Assembly: GCA_011109175.1 (NCBI GenBank)
Contig: RDEW01000068.1
Coordinates: 101,621 to 165,620 of the forward strand
DNA length: 64,000 bases
From: Dicyema japonicum
Lineage: Eukaryota; Dicyemida; Rhombozoa; Dicyemidae
Reading direction: 5' to 3'
The translations under genes were made by a program, and so were the position numbers. The notes under the pieces were generated by a model. It was not told where the DNA came from. It did no database searches and saw nothing but the letters and a program-made list of their open reading frames with translations. Of the stretch, positions 46,230-56,389 are shown in pieces. Position 1 is the first letter of the stretch, and each line of letters begins with the position of its first letter.

Positions 46230-47830
46230 AATTCCAACTATCTGTAATCCTTAAGCCTGGGAAGCTTAAGGACAATCCTGCATCATTTCAATCAATCTCT
46301 TAACTATGCACCTCATCAAAATTATTGGAAAAATTGATTCTTAATTTTATAACCCCGTCCCTTCCTTTTTCGTCCTCATAACATGGATTCAGAAGGGGTC
46401 ATTCAACTTCTACTCACCTAGCTTCCTTCAACCAATTTATCATTGAAGGCTTTAGCACAAATCCTTGTAACCTCAAAATAGTCGTTTGCTCTATCGATTT
46501 ACAAAAGGCCTTCGATTCTGTCTCAAGAAAATCCTAACCCGGAAATTGTTTGCCCTCCCCGTCAACCCCAATATAAAACTTTGGCTTGTTAACTTCATAA
46601 ATGGAAGAAGGGCCCGGATATACATGGATGGGACCAAATCAGTTTCAAGATTACTACCCAATGGTGTCCCACAAGGTTTCCCTTCATCACCCGCCTTATT
46701 TAACTTATACATGTCCGATTTACCATAACCCGATAATAAAGACGATTTTCTCTTATCATATGCTGATGACCTATTAATCGGATCCCTCGATCAAGATATC
46801 CCAAAGGCATCAGAAAGACTATAAGAATACTTTCACAAGATTCAAATTTGGCTAAATTAATTTGGCTAAATTTTGTCGGGCAAAAGTGGCTTAGGTTCGG
46901 GTTCGATTCTTGCTGCTGTTCACCTGGTGGAAAGTTCCACGCATCTACGATGCGAAAAGGCTTGACAAGTGACGCCGTCATCAGTAGAGATTCACTGCGG
47001 AACTGGATAGTCAAAAGAACACACACCCAAGAAAAAGAAAAAACAAAGAAGTGAAGAGCATTCCTTGGTTCTACGATTAGTTACAATAACTGTTCGTTAC
47101 TTAAATAAAGTGTGTGTTCTGCACGAGCTAAACCCTAGGCATCTTACGTGCTTATGGCAACGTGGTAGTGCTTACTCAAATATAACCGGCTTGATATATC
47201 TACTAAAAAATCTTCGTCCTTATTTACCTCAGACAAACGACTTGGACAAATGACAGTGATATATTTATCAACCAGACAAAAATACCTTTCACGAAAAAAC
47301 TTAAAATCTTGGGATCACTTTCGACACACACATATTCTTTTCACCTCACGTCGACGGCGTCTCTGGAAGCTGTTCAAAAAAGCTAGGGATAATCAAAACT
47401 ATTTTCGGTGGCATTAAAACCTTTTTCCCAGCTTCGAAATTGTTGTACAAACGATTCGTTGAGCCATCTATCAGCTATGTTTGTACGTCATGGGGAATCA
47501 ATTTGTCCTGGACGAACAAACAAGTAATCCGCGACATTCAGGCTTTAACAGCCTCTACTATTAGTAATCCCGGGAAACTAGAAAAACTAATCTTCTCATC
47601 ACTTGAAGACCTTATCCTACAAAATATAAGGGATTTGCTACCCTGTGCAGACAGTGCAACTCTCAACAACACACAGCAACGACGTGTCTTATGAGAAGGA
47701 TATACATCACCCTTCTTTAATTCCTATTCCTCAAACCACCTTGCCCACAGAAAATTTGTGTTGGATCCCAGAAGGCGCACGAAGAGAAAATGAGAAATCT
47801 GATTGAGGCCTTCGAAATCACTTAATTATT
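46230..47830 (+). mobile_element. GIT-tail LINE, RT to 3' end, split by a SINE
   Basis: The order is LKDNPASFQSIS, HGFRRGHSTSTHLASFNQFI, VCSIDLQKAFDSVSRK (motif A), NGVPQGFPSSPALFNLYMSD (B) and DDFLLSYADDLLIGS (C). A SINE-D then interrupts it at 46860-47125. After it come TKIPFTKKLKILGITFDTHI, VEPSISYVCTSWGINLSW and finally SQKAHEEKMRNLIEAFEIT-stop. This copy links the RT core to the GIT tail and so defines family alpha. Stops and shifts show it is dead. Confidence 0.75.
46860..47125 (+). mobile_element. SINE-D copy 2, nested in a LINE
   Basis: The head has GTGGCTTAGGTTCGGGTTCGATTC-type A and B boxes (B box GGGTTCGATTC at about 46900). The body from GGCTTGACAAGTGACGCCG to AAATAAAGTGTGTG matches 36898-37175. 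It sits inside the LINE between RT motif C and the thumb. Confidence 0.7.
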
Positions 47831-47839
47831 TATTATTAT

Positions 47840-48130
47840 GTATTAACCCCGGATACGCCGAGAAAGAAGTTGAAGTAAACAACTAATTAAGTGTATCCAG
47901 TTTCCACTTCTACAGAAACAGAGTCCATCCGGAATCAGAATAAAGGGTAAGACGTCCATTACATGCAGTTGTGGAAATCCCTCCAGTGGAGTGGGGGAGA
48001 GCAAATAATTCTTTTTCGTGCCGGCCTGGCACTGGGCGCCACTCTAATAGGAAGAGAGAGGAGGAACAGACATGCAAGCAGAAAACTTCAACCAATTAAC
48101 CACGCAGACCACATGGCGCCACCACACTTA
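47840..48130 (-). mobile_element. SINE-A copy
   Basis: Tail AACCCCGGATACGCCGAGAA at 47850 and head near 48120. It lacks about 20 bp around the GGTGGATCACATGACG segment relative to 53579-53904. Confidence 0.8.
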
Positions 48131-48184
48131 ATTAATTTAGCAATTAAATTAACTATTAGTGTTCTTGGGTTAATAATAATATAA

Positions 48185-48770
48185 CTAACTCACTCGAAGA
48201 GAAATGGAGACACACAAAGAAACTTGACTCCTTATTAGGACACACAAAGAAACTTGCGCCCTTGTTCGGAGGACCACGAGGAACATGGACTTTTCCGTTT
48301 CTACCCTCTACCAACAAACAATCGCGCCTGCCATTGAGTATGCCTCCGTTGCATGGAGATTCGGGCTATCGGAGTCTATGGTCCAAAGAATCAATTCGAT
48401 ATACCGGAAAACAATCAGTATGATTTTCCCACGTAATGGACCAACAGTCGACCCACTACTCATGGAAGCTAAGATCCGTAGTCGTGGCTCCGGATTTCTT
48501 CGCGTCTGTGAGGAAGATGGAAATCCGCTTCGCCTGATCCTTCCCATGGCAGAGAAAACCGATTGGATAAGAAATTCCCCTCCCCAATCGGATTCCTCTG
48601 CAAGACCGAGAGAAGGCTCTTCCGGAAAGTAGTGGGGACGATTGAAGATCACAGACGTCGAATGGCACAATTGATTGCGAGGACTGGGATCACCTAACTG
48701 TTTGACTCTTTTGTCTTTCTTTCTCGGTGTTCCCGGGGTTAGTAAAATAAAAAATAAAATAAATAAATTA
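48185..48770 (+). mobile_element. GIT-tail LINE 3' end carrying the tail shared with SINE-A
   Basis: The open frame has PAIEYASVAWRFGLSESMVQ and continues, after one shift, to TIEDHRRRMAQLIARTGIT-stop. The 3' UTR ends TCTTTCTTTCTCGGTGTTCC CGGGGTTAG (48713-48741), then an AAATAAAATAAATAA tail. SINE-A ends with almost the same string. Confidence 0.75.
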
Positions 48771-48774
48771 GGAG

Positions 48775-48985
48775 ATAGTGAAGATGTCATATGGAGAAAA
48801 ACCATGGCAAACGCGGCATTACACAGGCTGAAAAACCTATGGCTAAAACGGAAAGGGAATAACATAAAACAAAGGATAATGTTATACGACACCTTTATCA
48901 AACCAATCTTCCTATACAACTCTGGCACCTGGCGCACCTCAAAAGAGGAATTGGAGAGGCTACACTTGTTTTACAAAAATCTAAG
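48775..48985 (+). mobile_element. RTE-like LINE fragment (family beta)
   Basis: The frame reads RIMLYDTFIKPIFLYNSGTW, then SKEELERLHLFYKN. It is the same segment as 7655-7900 and 61524-61760. Confidence 0.65.
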
Positions 48986-49080
48986 AATGAAGTGATGTCC
49001 GCGACGGTAGGACGTCAACAAAAATGGAAGATTGCGGACTAATTATCCACCTCTCTTCGGAAGCGGAAGCCTGAAATTTA
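48985..49080 (+). mobile_element. SINE-B fragment
   Basis: GAATGAAGTGATGTCCGCGA and the following 70 bp match the SINE-B body at 24505-24600. Confidence 0.55.
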
Positions 49081-49082
49081 TT

Positions 49083-49425
49083 TATTAACCCCGGATACAC
49101 CGAGAAAGAAGTTAAAGTGTATCCCAGATTCCACTTACAGTAACTATTAAGTGTATCCGGATTCCACTTTACAGAAACAGAGTTCATCCTGAATCAACAT
49201 AATGTGTAAAAGACGTCCATACTTGCAGTTGTGGAAACCCCTCCAGTTAAAATGGGAGAGAGCAAATGATCCTTTTTTCGTGCAGGCTGGCACTGGGCGC
49301 CACCTTGACAGGTGGATCACATGACGCCACTCTAATAGGAAGAGAAAAGGAACAGCCGAACAAACAAAAACTTCAACCAATTAGCACGAGGCAACCACGT
49401 GGTACCACGCGGTTACATCACTATA
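49083..49425 (-). mobile_element. SINE-A copy with tail duplication
   Basis: The tail region (GTTAAAGTGTATCC and AACTATTAAGTGTATCC) is partly duplicated near 49110-49165. The rest is collinear with 3246-3560 in the same orientation. Confidence 0.75.
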
Positions 49426-49429
49426 TCAA

Positions 49430-49989
49430 GCCTGCAATAGAATATTAGAAAGTTGACTTTGTAGACACGTTCTCCATTGGGTTCCTTTCTTGGTGTGATA
49501 ATTATTATTTGCCACGGGTTAACAAGGCTTGCATGAGAACACTATGAACCAATGAAAGTGTGAAACTAGTAACAGATTTTTCCATAGGTCCTCCAGACGC
49601 GGAGGCTCTAGATAGAAAAAAGACCCATTACTGACGACTAAATGTGCCGTTATCTCTTAAACAAAGTAGCATTTCTTACAAATAGTGTTTTTATTAAGTA
49701 ACTTAAACCTCAAGGAAGAATAGAAGCTGTAGCTTATGCTGACGATTTTGACTATATCTCGGAAGACAAGGAATCCGTCACGATGTCGTTCCGAGGGCGT
49801 TCCAGAATATCGAACAGAACTGTGTACGGAAGGATGAAGTGTTTTTCAGTTAGTTGCTACCTTCTAGAACTTTTTTTTGAAAATAATTGCTCAGAAAATT
49901 ACTCTTTCTTTGGTTCATTCATCAAGTTTTTTCAGAGTAGTTTGCAATTTGTTCATAAAATAAATAATATGGACAAATAATAACCAAAC
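49430..49989 (+). mobile_element. Degenerate retroelement sequence
   Basis: VAYADDFDYISEDKESVT at 49730-49785 is RT motif C of family epsilon. The flanks are unreadable. Confidence 0.45.
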
Positions 49990-52900
49990 ATGCAACGTGT
50001 TTTTGATTCGGTGGCGTTAAACTCTGTCGAGTTGGCAAAAATGTTGAAAGGAAAAAAGGAGAAGGGTCACTTGCGTTACCTGATAATATGAATGTAATTC
50101 TTGCCATATCCGAGATCGTTGTGGGTGATGACCCAAAAGAATGGTCGAGGCAGGTAGTCCTGCAGGTACGTAGCAGGCTATCTCGAATGCCCTGGAATGG
50201 TTGGCCATACTTGGCGGAGCTCTGCAGTGGCAGATTCAGTACTGCTATATATGTGAGTGAACTCAAGAAGATGGCTGTAGGCATAGAGGGTACTGGTCTA
50301 AAGGGGCGGGGACCAGGTGACCACAACTGTCAAAGAGAGCACGAGCACCAGAGCTGTGATACGTTGCAACTCAAGCATGTTTATGAGGTCTTCGCGCGGA
50401 ATCTCGCTGCAGCGGCAGATGTCCCACTTGAGGACCGTAGATTTACCTGCAAGATTCCTCATTGTAAGGTTAACGGTGTAGTGTTAACCTGCATCAATAA
50501 GGCTGTGGCTTATGCGGTGGAGGCTAAGCCAGTAGGGTCACTGGGTGACATCTCCCTAGTGCTGTATGCAGCACAGATCACCTATGAGGAATTGACGGAC
50601 AAGCCCAGACCACCCAGTAAATGGAGGGAGCAGATCTGTGCCAAGATTGCTTGGAGACAGACTGAGCTGGAGGGGCACATAAGTAGTGTGGCGAGAGGGG
50701 TTAGAGGAAAAGCACCGGCTATAGTAAAGTGGCTAATTAGTAAACTCCGTGTTCTAAAATGGGACCTTAAAGAGTTGAGGAGGGCAAAGGTGGAGTTAGA
50801 GGGGGCAATATTGGTGTACAAGAGGAAACTCTATACACATGAAAGTCGGTGTAAGAGAAAACGAGAAAATAATCTGTTTGAGTTTAATCGCAGATTGTTT
50901 TACCGTCGCCTACACGAAAATGGCCATAGTGTATGTTCCCAGCAGGACGCAGAAATGTGTTCCACATGGGGTAGTATGTGGGAGGCTAAACCACGCAGAG
51001 GAAATGCGTGGAATGTCCCGTACAGAGCCGCTCCTTTCTTGGCGGAATCTTGCGGAATTTTCGATTTTCGAAAAAAATTTGAAACGGTAGTGAGACATCT
51101 CCCTGATTGGAAGACGACCGGGGTCGATAAAGTTTATAATTTCTTTATCAAAAGATGCACTTCATTACACGAGTCTATGTGTCGTGTATTACAGAAAAGC
51201 ATCACTAACCCGGAAACGATTCCTGATTGGGCATGCACAGGGACAACTTATTTGATCCCAAAGCTGGACAACCCCCAGTCTGCTGCAGATTATCGACCGA
51301 TAACCTGCATGCCAACCCTGTATAAGCTGATGACCAAATTGGTGGCTAATGAGGTCAGGAGCTTTGTAGACGCAAATGGGATTCTCTCCGAGAATCAGTT
51401 GGGACTGTGCGAAATTGTCAGGGGGCAAAAGAGCAGGCTTTGATCAACAAATGCCTTTCTGTGTCTCACGGAAACTCACTTTTGTCTATGTGGGTGGATG
51501 TGAAGAAGGCTTACGATTCAGTTGATCATTCTTACCTTGTCGAGTGCCTACACAGTCTGTGTATGCCTGTGTGGTTCATCAGCTTTGTAGTGGCTGTGAT
51601 GAATAGGTGGAGTATTCATCTGAACTATAATAGGCACCGGATAGGCGAGGTAAAACTCAAGAGGGGGATCCTTCAGGGGGATAGCATGTCTCCGCTACTC
51701 TTTGTTCTCTGTTTGGAGCCATTGAGTCGCCGCCTCAATGACCGGTTTGAGCAAATACCAGTTCATTGTGAAGGGGTCTGTTTCAGTACAAATCACCTTC
51801 TTTTTATCGATGACTGAAGATGTATGCTCGAACAGCCGAGGAGCTCTACTCCATGGGGGTCTGTGCCAGGGAATTCTTTGAGAGTATAGGGCTAGATTTG
51901 AATTATTCAAAGTCTGCGACTAACACGCAAGTATGTAGCGAGTTAGTAAGAGTCCTAGAGGAACACGAAGGATATAAGTATCTGGGTGTTACCGAATCTC
52001 CAAAGTCCCTTATAATGCCTGAGACAAAGCGACAAATTACTGAAGGCATCCGTAAAAGAGCAGCGTTATTGTGTAAGACGTCTCTAAATGCAAGGAATTT
52101 GTTCCTAGCATTAAATGAGTATGCTGTCTCGCTGCTAAACTACTACATAGGTGTTGTGGAGTTTGAGCCCAAAGAGTATGATGAGATGGATGTTATGATC
52201 CGTGGAGTACTCAGAGAGAACCATGTCCATGTGTTGGCAGCCAATAAGGAGAGACTATATTTACCCCGTGATAAATTCGGCCGTGGACTGTGTGGAGTAG
52301 TCCAACTAAGTGAGCGTATCCTAATGCGAATGCACGACACCCTGATAGCTGGGTCAAGTGTGTCTGCTAGGAAGCACGCCATAATAACGACCGAGAAAAC
52401 ACGGGCAACCCACCTAGGCACTATCAGACCTTTTTTGTCTGCTAAGTATGGTGTTGATGATGGTGGGCTAGTAAATGTGAAGGCGTTGATCGAATTACAA
52501 TATAATAATTTGATGGAAAAGATCAACTTAAAAAGCCTTCATAAGGTCCTCTTCAGAGCATTGGACAACCCACATGTCGACCTTAAGTCGTCGACAATAT
52601 GGCTAAAATACGGTGACAACTCACCTCGATCGGAGGCGCTGTACACGTATATGCAAGACCGCAATATTTTTTGGGGTCGATCAACAAATACATGTCCCCA
52701 CTGTAAGTCAAGGAGCATGTCGGTTGATCATTTAGCCACTCGATGTGGATCCATGCTTTGCCACGACTATGTGTGCAGGCATAACGAAGTAGTAAGGAGT
52801 CTTCATCTTCTACTATGCAATAAGTATTCGCCACACCAGAAAGTTGCGGACTCATAAGGTGCAATTTGCAGTAGAAAACACCAGGGTCCAAATTAAGGTA

Positions 52901-53380
52901 GACAGTGTTATCCGTACCTCGGTGCTAGTCAAGCACAATAAACCGGACATTTTGGTACACGATAAGGAGTCTGGCCAAGTCCTTATCATAGAGGTTGGCA
53001 TCACGTCTCAAGACCGTTTGCAGACTGTGGAGGTGGAGAAAAAAAGGAAGTATGACTTTCTTGCAAACGAGATGGGGCAGATGCTTGGTTGCAAGGTCCT
53101 CGTTATTCCTATAGTAATGACGTGGGAAGGAATTGCAACAAAGTACCACAAGGGTTATCTGAAGCAGTTGGGGGTAGATAGGAAGCTCCAGGCCTATCTA
53201 CAGTCCACTGTGTTAAAGCGGACCCTAGAGAGCTTGACACTGGAGTATAGGAGGCAGAGCCCTGAGATGCCATATGGGCAGAGGGTTCAATTTGACAATG
53301 CGCTCTCGGAGTTGTTTCAGCAACCAGAATCGAACCTGCCTGAGGAGGCTGGCGAACAGGCAGGCGAGGAAGGTTGTTGA
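49990..53380 (+). mobile_element. R2-like non-LTR retrotransposon with restriction-like endonuclease
   Basis: The single ORF of about 1,130 codons is interrupted by four small shifts (near 50079, 51406, 51816 and 52840). Its order is a basic N-terminal region, VIPKLDN-type fingers, MWVDVKKAYDSVDH (motif A) and RGILQGDSMSPLLFVLCLEP (B). HLLFIDD (C, FIDD) follows, then the thumb and a CCHC finger C-x2-C-x8-H-x4-C (CPHCK...DHLATRC). The C-terminal endonuclease is KPDILVHDKESGQVLIIEVG, then EKKRKYDFL. PD-(D/E)XK nuclease plus CCHC is the R2/NeSL/CRE-type architecture, nicking the target for target-primed reverse transcription. No N-terminal zinc finger is clear. A minus-strand fragment of the family is at 55735-56040. 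It is not inserted in recognisable rDNA. Confidence 0.85.
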
Positions 53381-53578
53381 TTAATAAATATATTAACTTT
53401 TTTATTGTTTGTTAAATTAAACGGATTGGACGAATAATAAACCAAAATTAAAATAATATTTATTGAATATTTTAATAAAACATTTAAATAAAAAATATAC
53501 AGAATTAATTAAAATGATCGGCATAATTTTTGTTGTTACACTATATTGTTTAATTCTTTTATTTCATCTAAAATTCAA

Positions 53579-53904
53579 AAATTTAGCCGCATGGCGCCAT
53601 GTGGTGCTGTGTGGTTAATTGGTTCAAGTTTTCTGCTTGCTTGTCTGTCCTTTTTCTCTCTTCCTAATAGTGTGGCGTCATGTGATCCACCTGTCTAGGT
53701 GACGTCCAGTGCCAGGCCGGCACGAAAAAGGATCATTTGCTCTTCCCCACTCCACTGGAGGGTTTCCACAACTGCTTGTAATGGACGTCTTTTACCTTTA
53801 TGTTGATTCCGGATGGAGTCTGTTCTGTAGAAGTGGAAACTGGACACACTTAATTAGTTTTTACTTTAACTTTTTCTCGGTGTATCCGGGGTTAATAAAT
53901 AATA
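53579..53904 (+). mobile_element. SINE-A, complete, with target-site duplication
   Basis: The element is bounded by a perfect 13-bp duplication ATCTAAAATTCAA (53566-53578 and 53905-53917). It runs from GCCGCATGGCGCCATGTGGT to TCTCGGTGTATCCGGGGTTA and a TAAATAATA tail. The head contains TGGTTAATTGG, an A-box-like string, but a correctly spaced B box is not evident, so its Pol III origin is unproven. The unoccupied site is at 7184-7196. Confidence 0.9.
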
Positions 53905-53905
53905 A

Positions 53906-54988
53906 TCTAAAATTCAATTCAAATACGAATCATTCAATCAATTTTTTGATTATTATGAAATCAAATGGAATACTTTTATAAAAAAATACAGTTAAATTAG
54001 TTTTCACTTTAGACAAATCGTATTCTGGTTTAGAACTTAAGGTTAGAAAGGCCATTTTTACTGAAAATTTAAGATTTATCGACAACCACAATTTACTCGC
54101 AAAACAAGGAAATTTTTTGTATGAATTGGGAATTAATCAGTTTGCTGACATGGTTATCTCATAAAATAATTTTGTAGACAAGGAGAGAAATATTCAAACC
54201 CAGCAAATTCAATTTATATAATAATTATAATTCTTATGGTAAATTGGAAAATGAATTAATTGGTGATTACACTATCCATGAGAAAAAATATCCTTCATCT
54301 TTAATTGGGTAAATAGAAACTGTGTGACTGATATAAAATCCCAAGGATATAAATGTGGCTCATGCTATGCATTTGGCGCAGTTAACGAATGTTTAATAGA
54401 TTTAGTTGGCTACATTGGAGTCACATTTTGCAATCAAACACAATAAACTTATATCAATGAGCGAACAAAATATGGTTGATTGTGCGAGTGATTACGGATG
54501 CACTGGTGGATCACAAATTATGGTGTATCATTACATTCAAATAAACGGTGGAATTAATTCTGAAAAACGGTATCCATATATTGCCAAAGTAATTTCGACA
54601 GATAATTAATTATATAGGTTAGAAAATGCAAATATAGAGGTCAACCAGATATTAAATTTAATTTGACTACATATAAAATATTTAAAGGTAATGAAAAAAT
54701 GCTTTTGCGTACGCTTGTAGATGTTGGTCCTGTTTCTGTTAATGTTCAGGTTTCTTTAAGCTTTGATCGCTATTTTATAGGTAAAAATATAATGAAACGT
54801 TTTAGGAATATTCCATTACAAATATTGTATAAATGAGTATCATTTGCATACAATTTCTGTTGTGGGTTATGGAATTTTAAAAGGGGGAAAGTATTGGCTC
54901 ATTAAAAAATTCATGGGGTAAAACATGGGGAATATTTGGCTATATGAAAATGGTACGTGGGAAGGATAATTGTGGCTTACCCTATAAT
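53906..54988 (+). CDS. Cathepsin L-like cysteine protease (5' end missing, two frame breaks)
   Basis: Exons are separated by introns of 22, 25, 25, 29 and 25 nt (53991-54012, 54153-54177, 54381-54405, 54589-54617, 54781-54805). The I29 propeptide reads IKWNTFIKKYNKSYS, RKAIFTENLRFIDNHN and LGINQFADM. The mature part has NWVNRNCVTDIKSQG and the catalytic Cys in CGSCYAFGA, then ESHFAIKHNKLISMSEQNMV and DCASDYGCTGGS. HTISVVGYG carries the catalytic His and SWGKTWG follows the catalytic Asn, with KDNCGLPYN at the end. One base is missing near 54299 and one is extra in the A run at 54904-54909. The last codon before the expected stop reads CGA here but TGA in the inverted copy at about 7150. No signal peptide is seen; a SINE-A lies immediately upstream. 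Confidence 0.75.
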
Positions 54989-55084
54989 CGAATAATTTTA
55001 TCGTTATATTTGATAACTTTTGGTTTTAAGAGAATTAAATTTTTATTTATTTTTTTTATTAAAATAATTTTTTTAACAATTAAA

Positions 55085-55190
55085 CAAATGTCAGTTGAGG
55101 AAGCCTGCTGCGTGGATTGCGAACGAGTTCCCTCGGAGTATGGCTATTCCAATCTTTTGTCTTAGCCATAACCCTTCTCGTTGATCCCTT
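55085..55190 (-). mobile_element. Family-gamma LINE tail fragment
   Basis: Inverted near-copy of 16340-16445, inserted in the flank of the cathepsin locus and absent from the left copy of inverted repeat 2. Confidence 0.55.
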
Positions 55191-55605
55191 TTTTTTAATA
55201 ATTATGTTATCTCATCAATTTTAATTTATTAGTAAAACCGGACCCTTCTGGCTGGACGTAACGTTTAAAGAGGCGAGTCCTCGAGATTGGGTCCGAACTT
55301 ATTTGAATATTGATTGAAATTAACGCCGTCCTGATGAGGCATTGGGATTGAAACCGTCAATGATAAGATTTTTTAAATTAATAATGTTGTTTTTGAATCT
55401 TTTGTTTCGCCGCGTTGCGCCATGCGATGCTACGTAGCTGTTTTTTAATCTGTTCCTCCTGTTCTACCTATTAGAGTGGCTTCATGTAATTCAGTTGTCA
55501 GGTAACGCCCAGTGCCAAGCTACTATATGGCAAGAAGAAATTTCGAATGCTAGCCGCAAGATTATCGACATTTCACCCATTACCTTGGGGTTGATCAAAG
55601 AAAGG

Positions 55606-56389
55606 AATTTCATATCCAACAATTTGATTTTGGGAGAGTATAATGAGAAAATTGTTATAAGTGACTTTCCTGTAGAAACTTCATTTGATATGAGCCAATG
55701 TTCCAACATACCAATATAACTTTGGAGTTTCATCCCTGCCTTCTCAAGGTCGACGTTTGGGTTTTCCAATGCTCTGAAGAGGACCTTATGTAAGTTTTTT
55801 AAGATCACCATCATCAACACCATACTTAGCAGACAAAAAAGGTCTGATAGTGCCCAAGTGAGTTGCCCATGTTTTCTCTGTCAACTCACCTAGGCAGTTG
55901 ATTTATATATGTCATGCATTCGCATAAAGATGCACTCACTTAGTTGGAATATTCCGCATAGTTGAGAGATAGCAGAGGTGTACTCTCAATCAGAAACCTT
56001 AATTCCGTGTTTGTGCTCAATTAGCATGCTTTGGAGAGTAATTGTATTTTCATTAATATTTGTAAATATTTACTGACCAGTAATTGGTCAATTTGTCGGA
56101 AGGTTCAACTGGTGACGCAGCTCTGACACACTTAATATTTTCCTCATTATAACCTCTCGTACCCTTCTTAGTGGACTAGGAAGAAATCGGAAGTCGAAGA
56201 GGTTATTCTCATGTGCTTATATAATTATCTTTATAATAAATATCCAAGACCAATCGACTCCATTAGAGACAATTTGTCCAAGAATTTATTAAAATTATGT
56301 TTTTCGTCATAAATTCGTCCCAAAATTACTCGTGCAATTAGATTTGTCGTCATATTTTAATTTAAATATAAAATTTACAATTAAAAATA
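55606..56389 (-). mobile_element. R2-like fragment (55735-56040) and CAP 5' flank
   Basis: The minus strand encodes THLGTIRPFLSAKYGVDDG, then LHKVLFRALENPNVDL, almost the same as 52400-52590 of the R2-like element. 56040-56389 has no feature except the upstream sequence of the CAP gene. Confidence 0.6.

Larger units (their letters stand above)
53400..55605. repeat. Inverted repeat 2, right copy (full, with protease gene)
   Basis: It is the reverse complement of 6690-7330 plus three internal segments: SINE-A (53579-53904), the cathepsin gene and a family-gamma LINE tail (55085-55190). The homologous ends are 53410-53566 and 55200-55605. See the left copy for the empty site and the lost stop codon. 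Confidence 0.8.

Noticed and set aside
48308-48937. A 209-codon minus-strand gene
   Set aside because: It is antisense to a recognisable LINE C-terminus and resembles nothing itself.
51189-52891. Minus-strand open frames within the R2-like element
   Set aside because: They are shadows of the retrotransposon ORF with no family resemblance.
19895-54910. Programmed -1 ribosomal frameshifting to explain the repeated shifts
   Set aside because: The sites share no slippery heptamer or context and occur equally in dead transposons; sequence error or decay is simpler.
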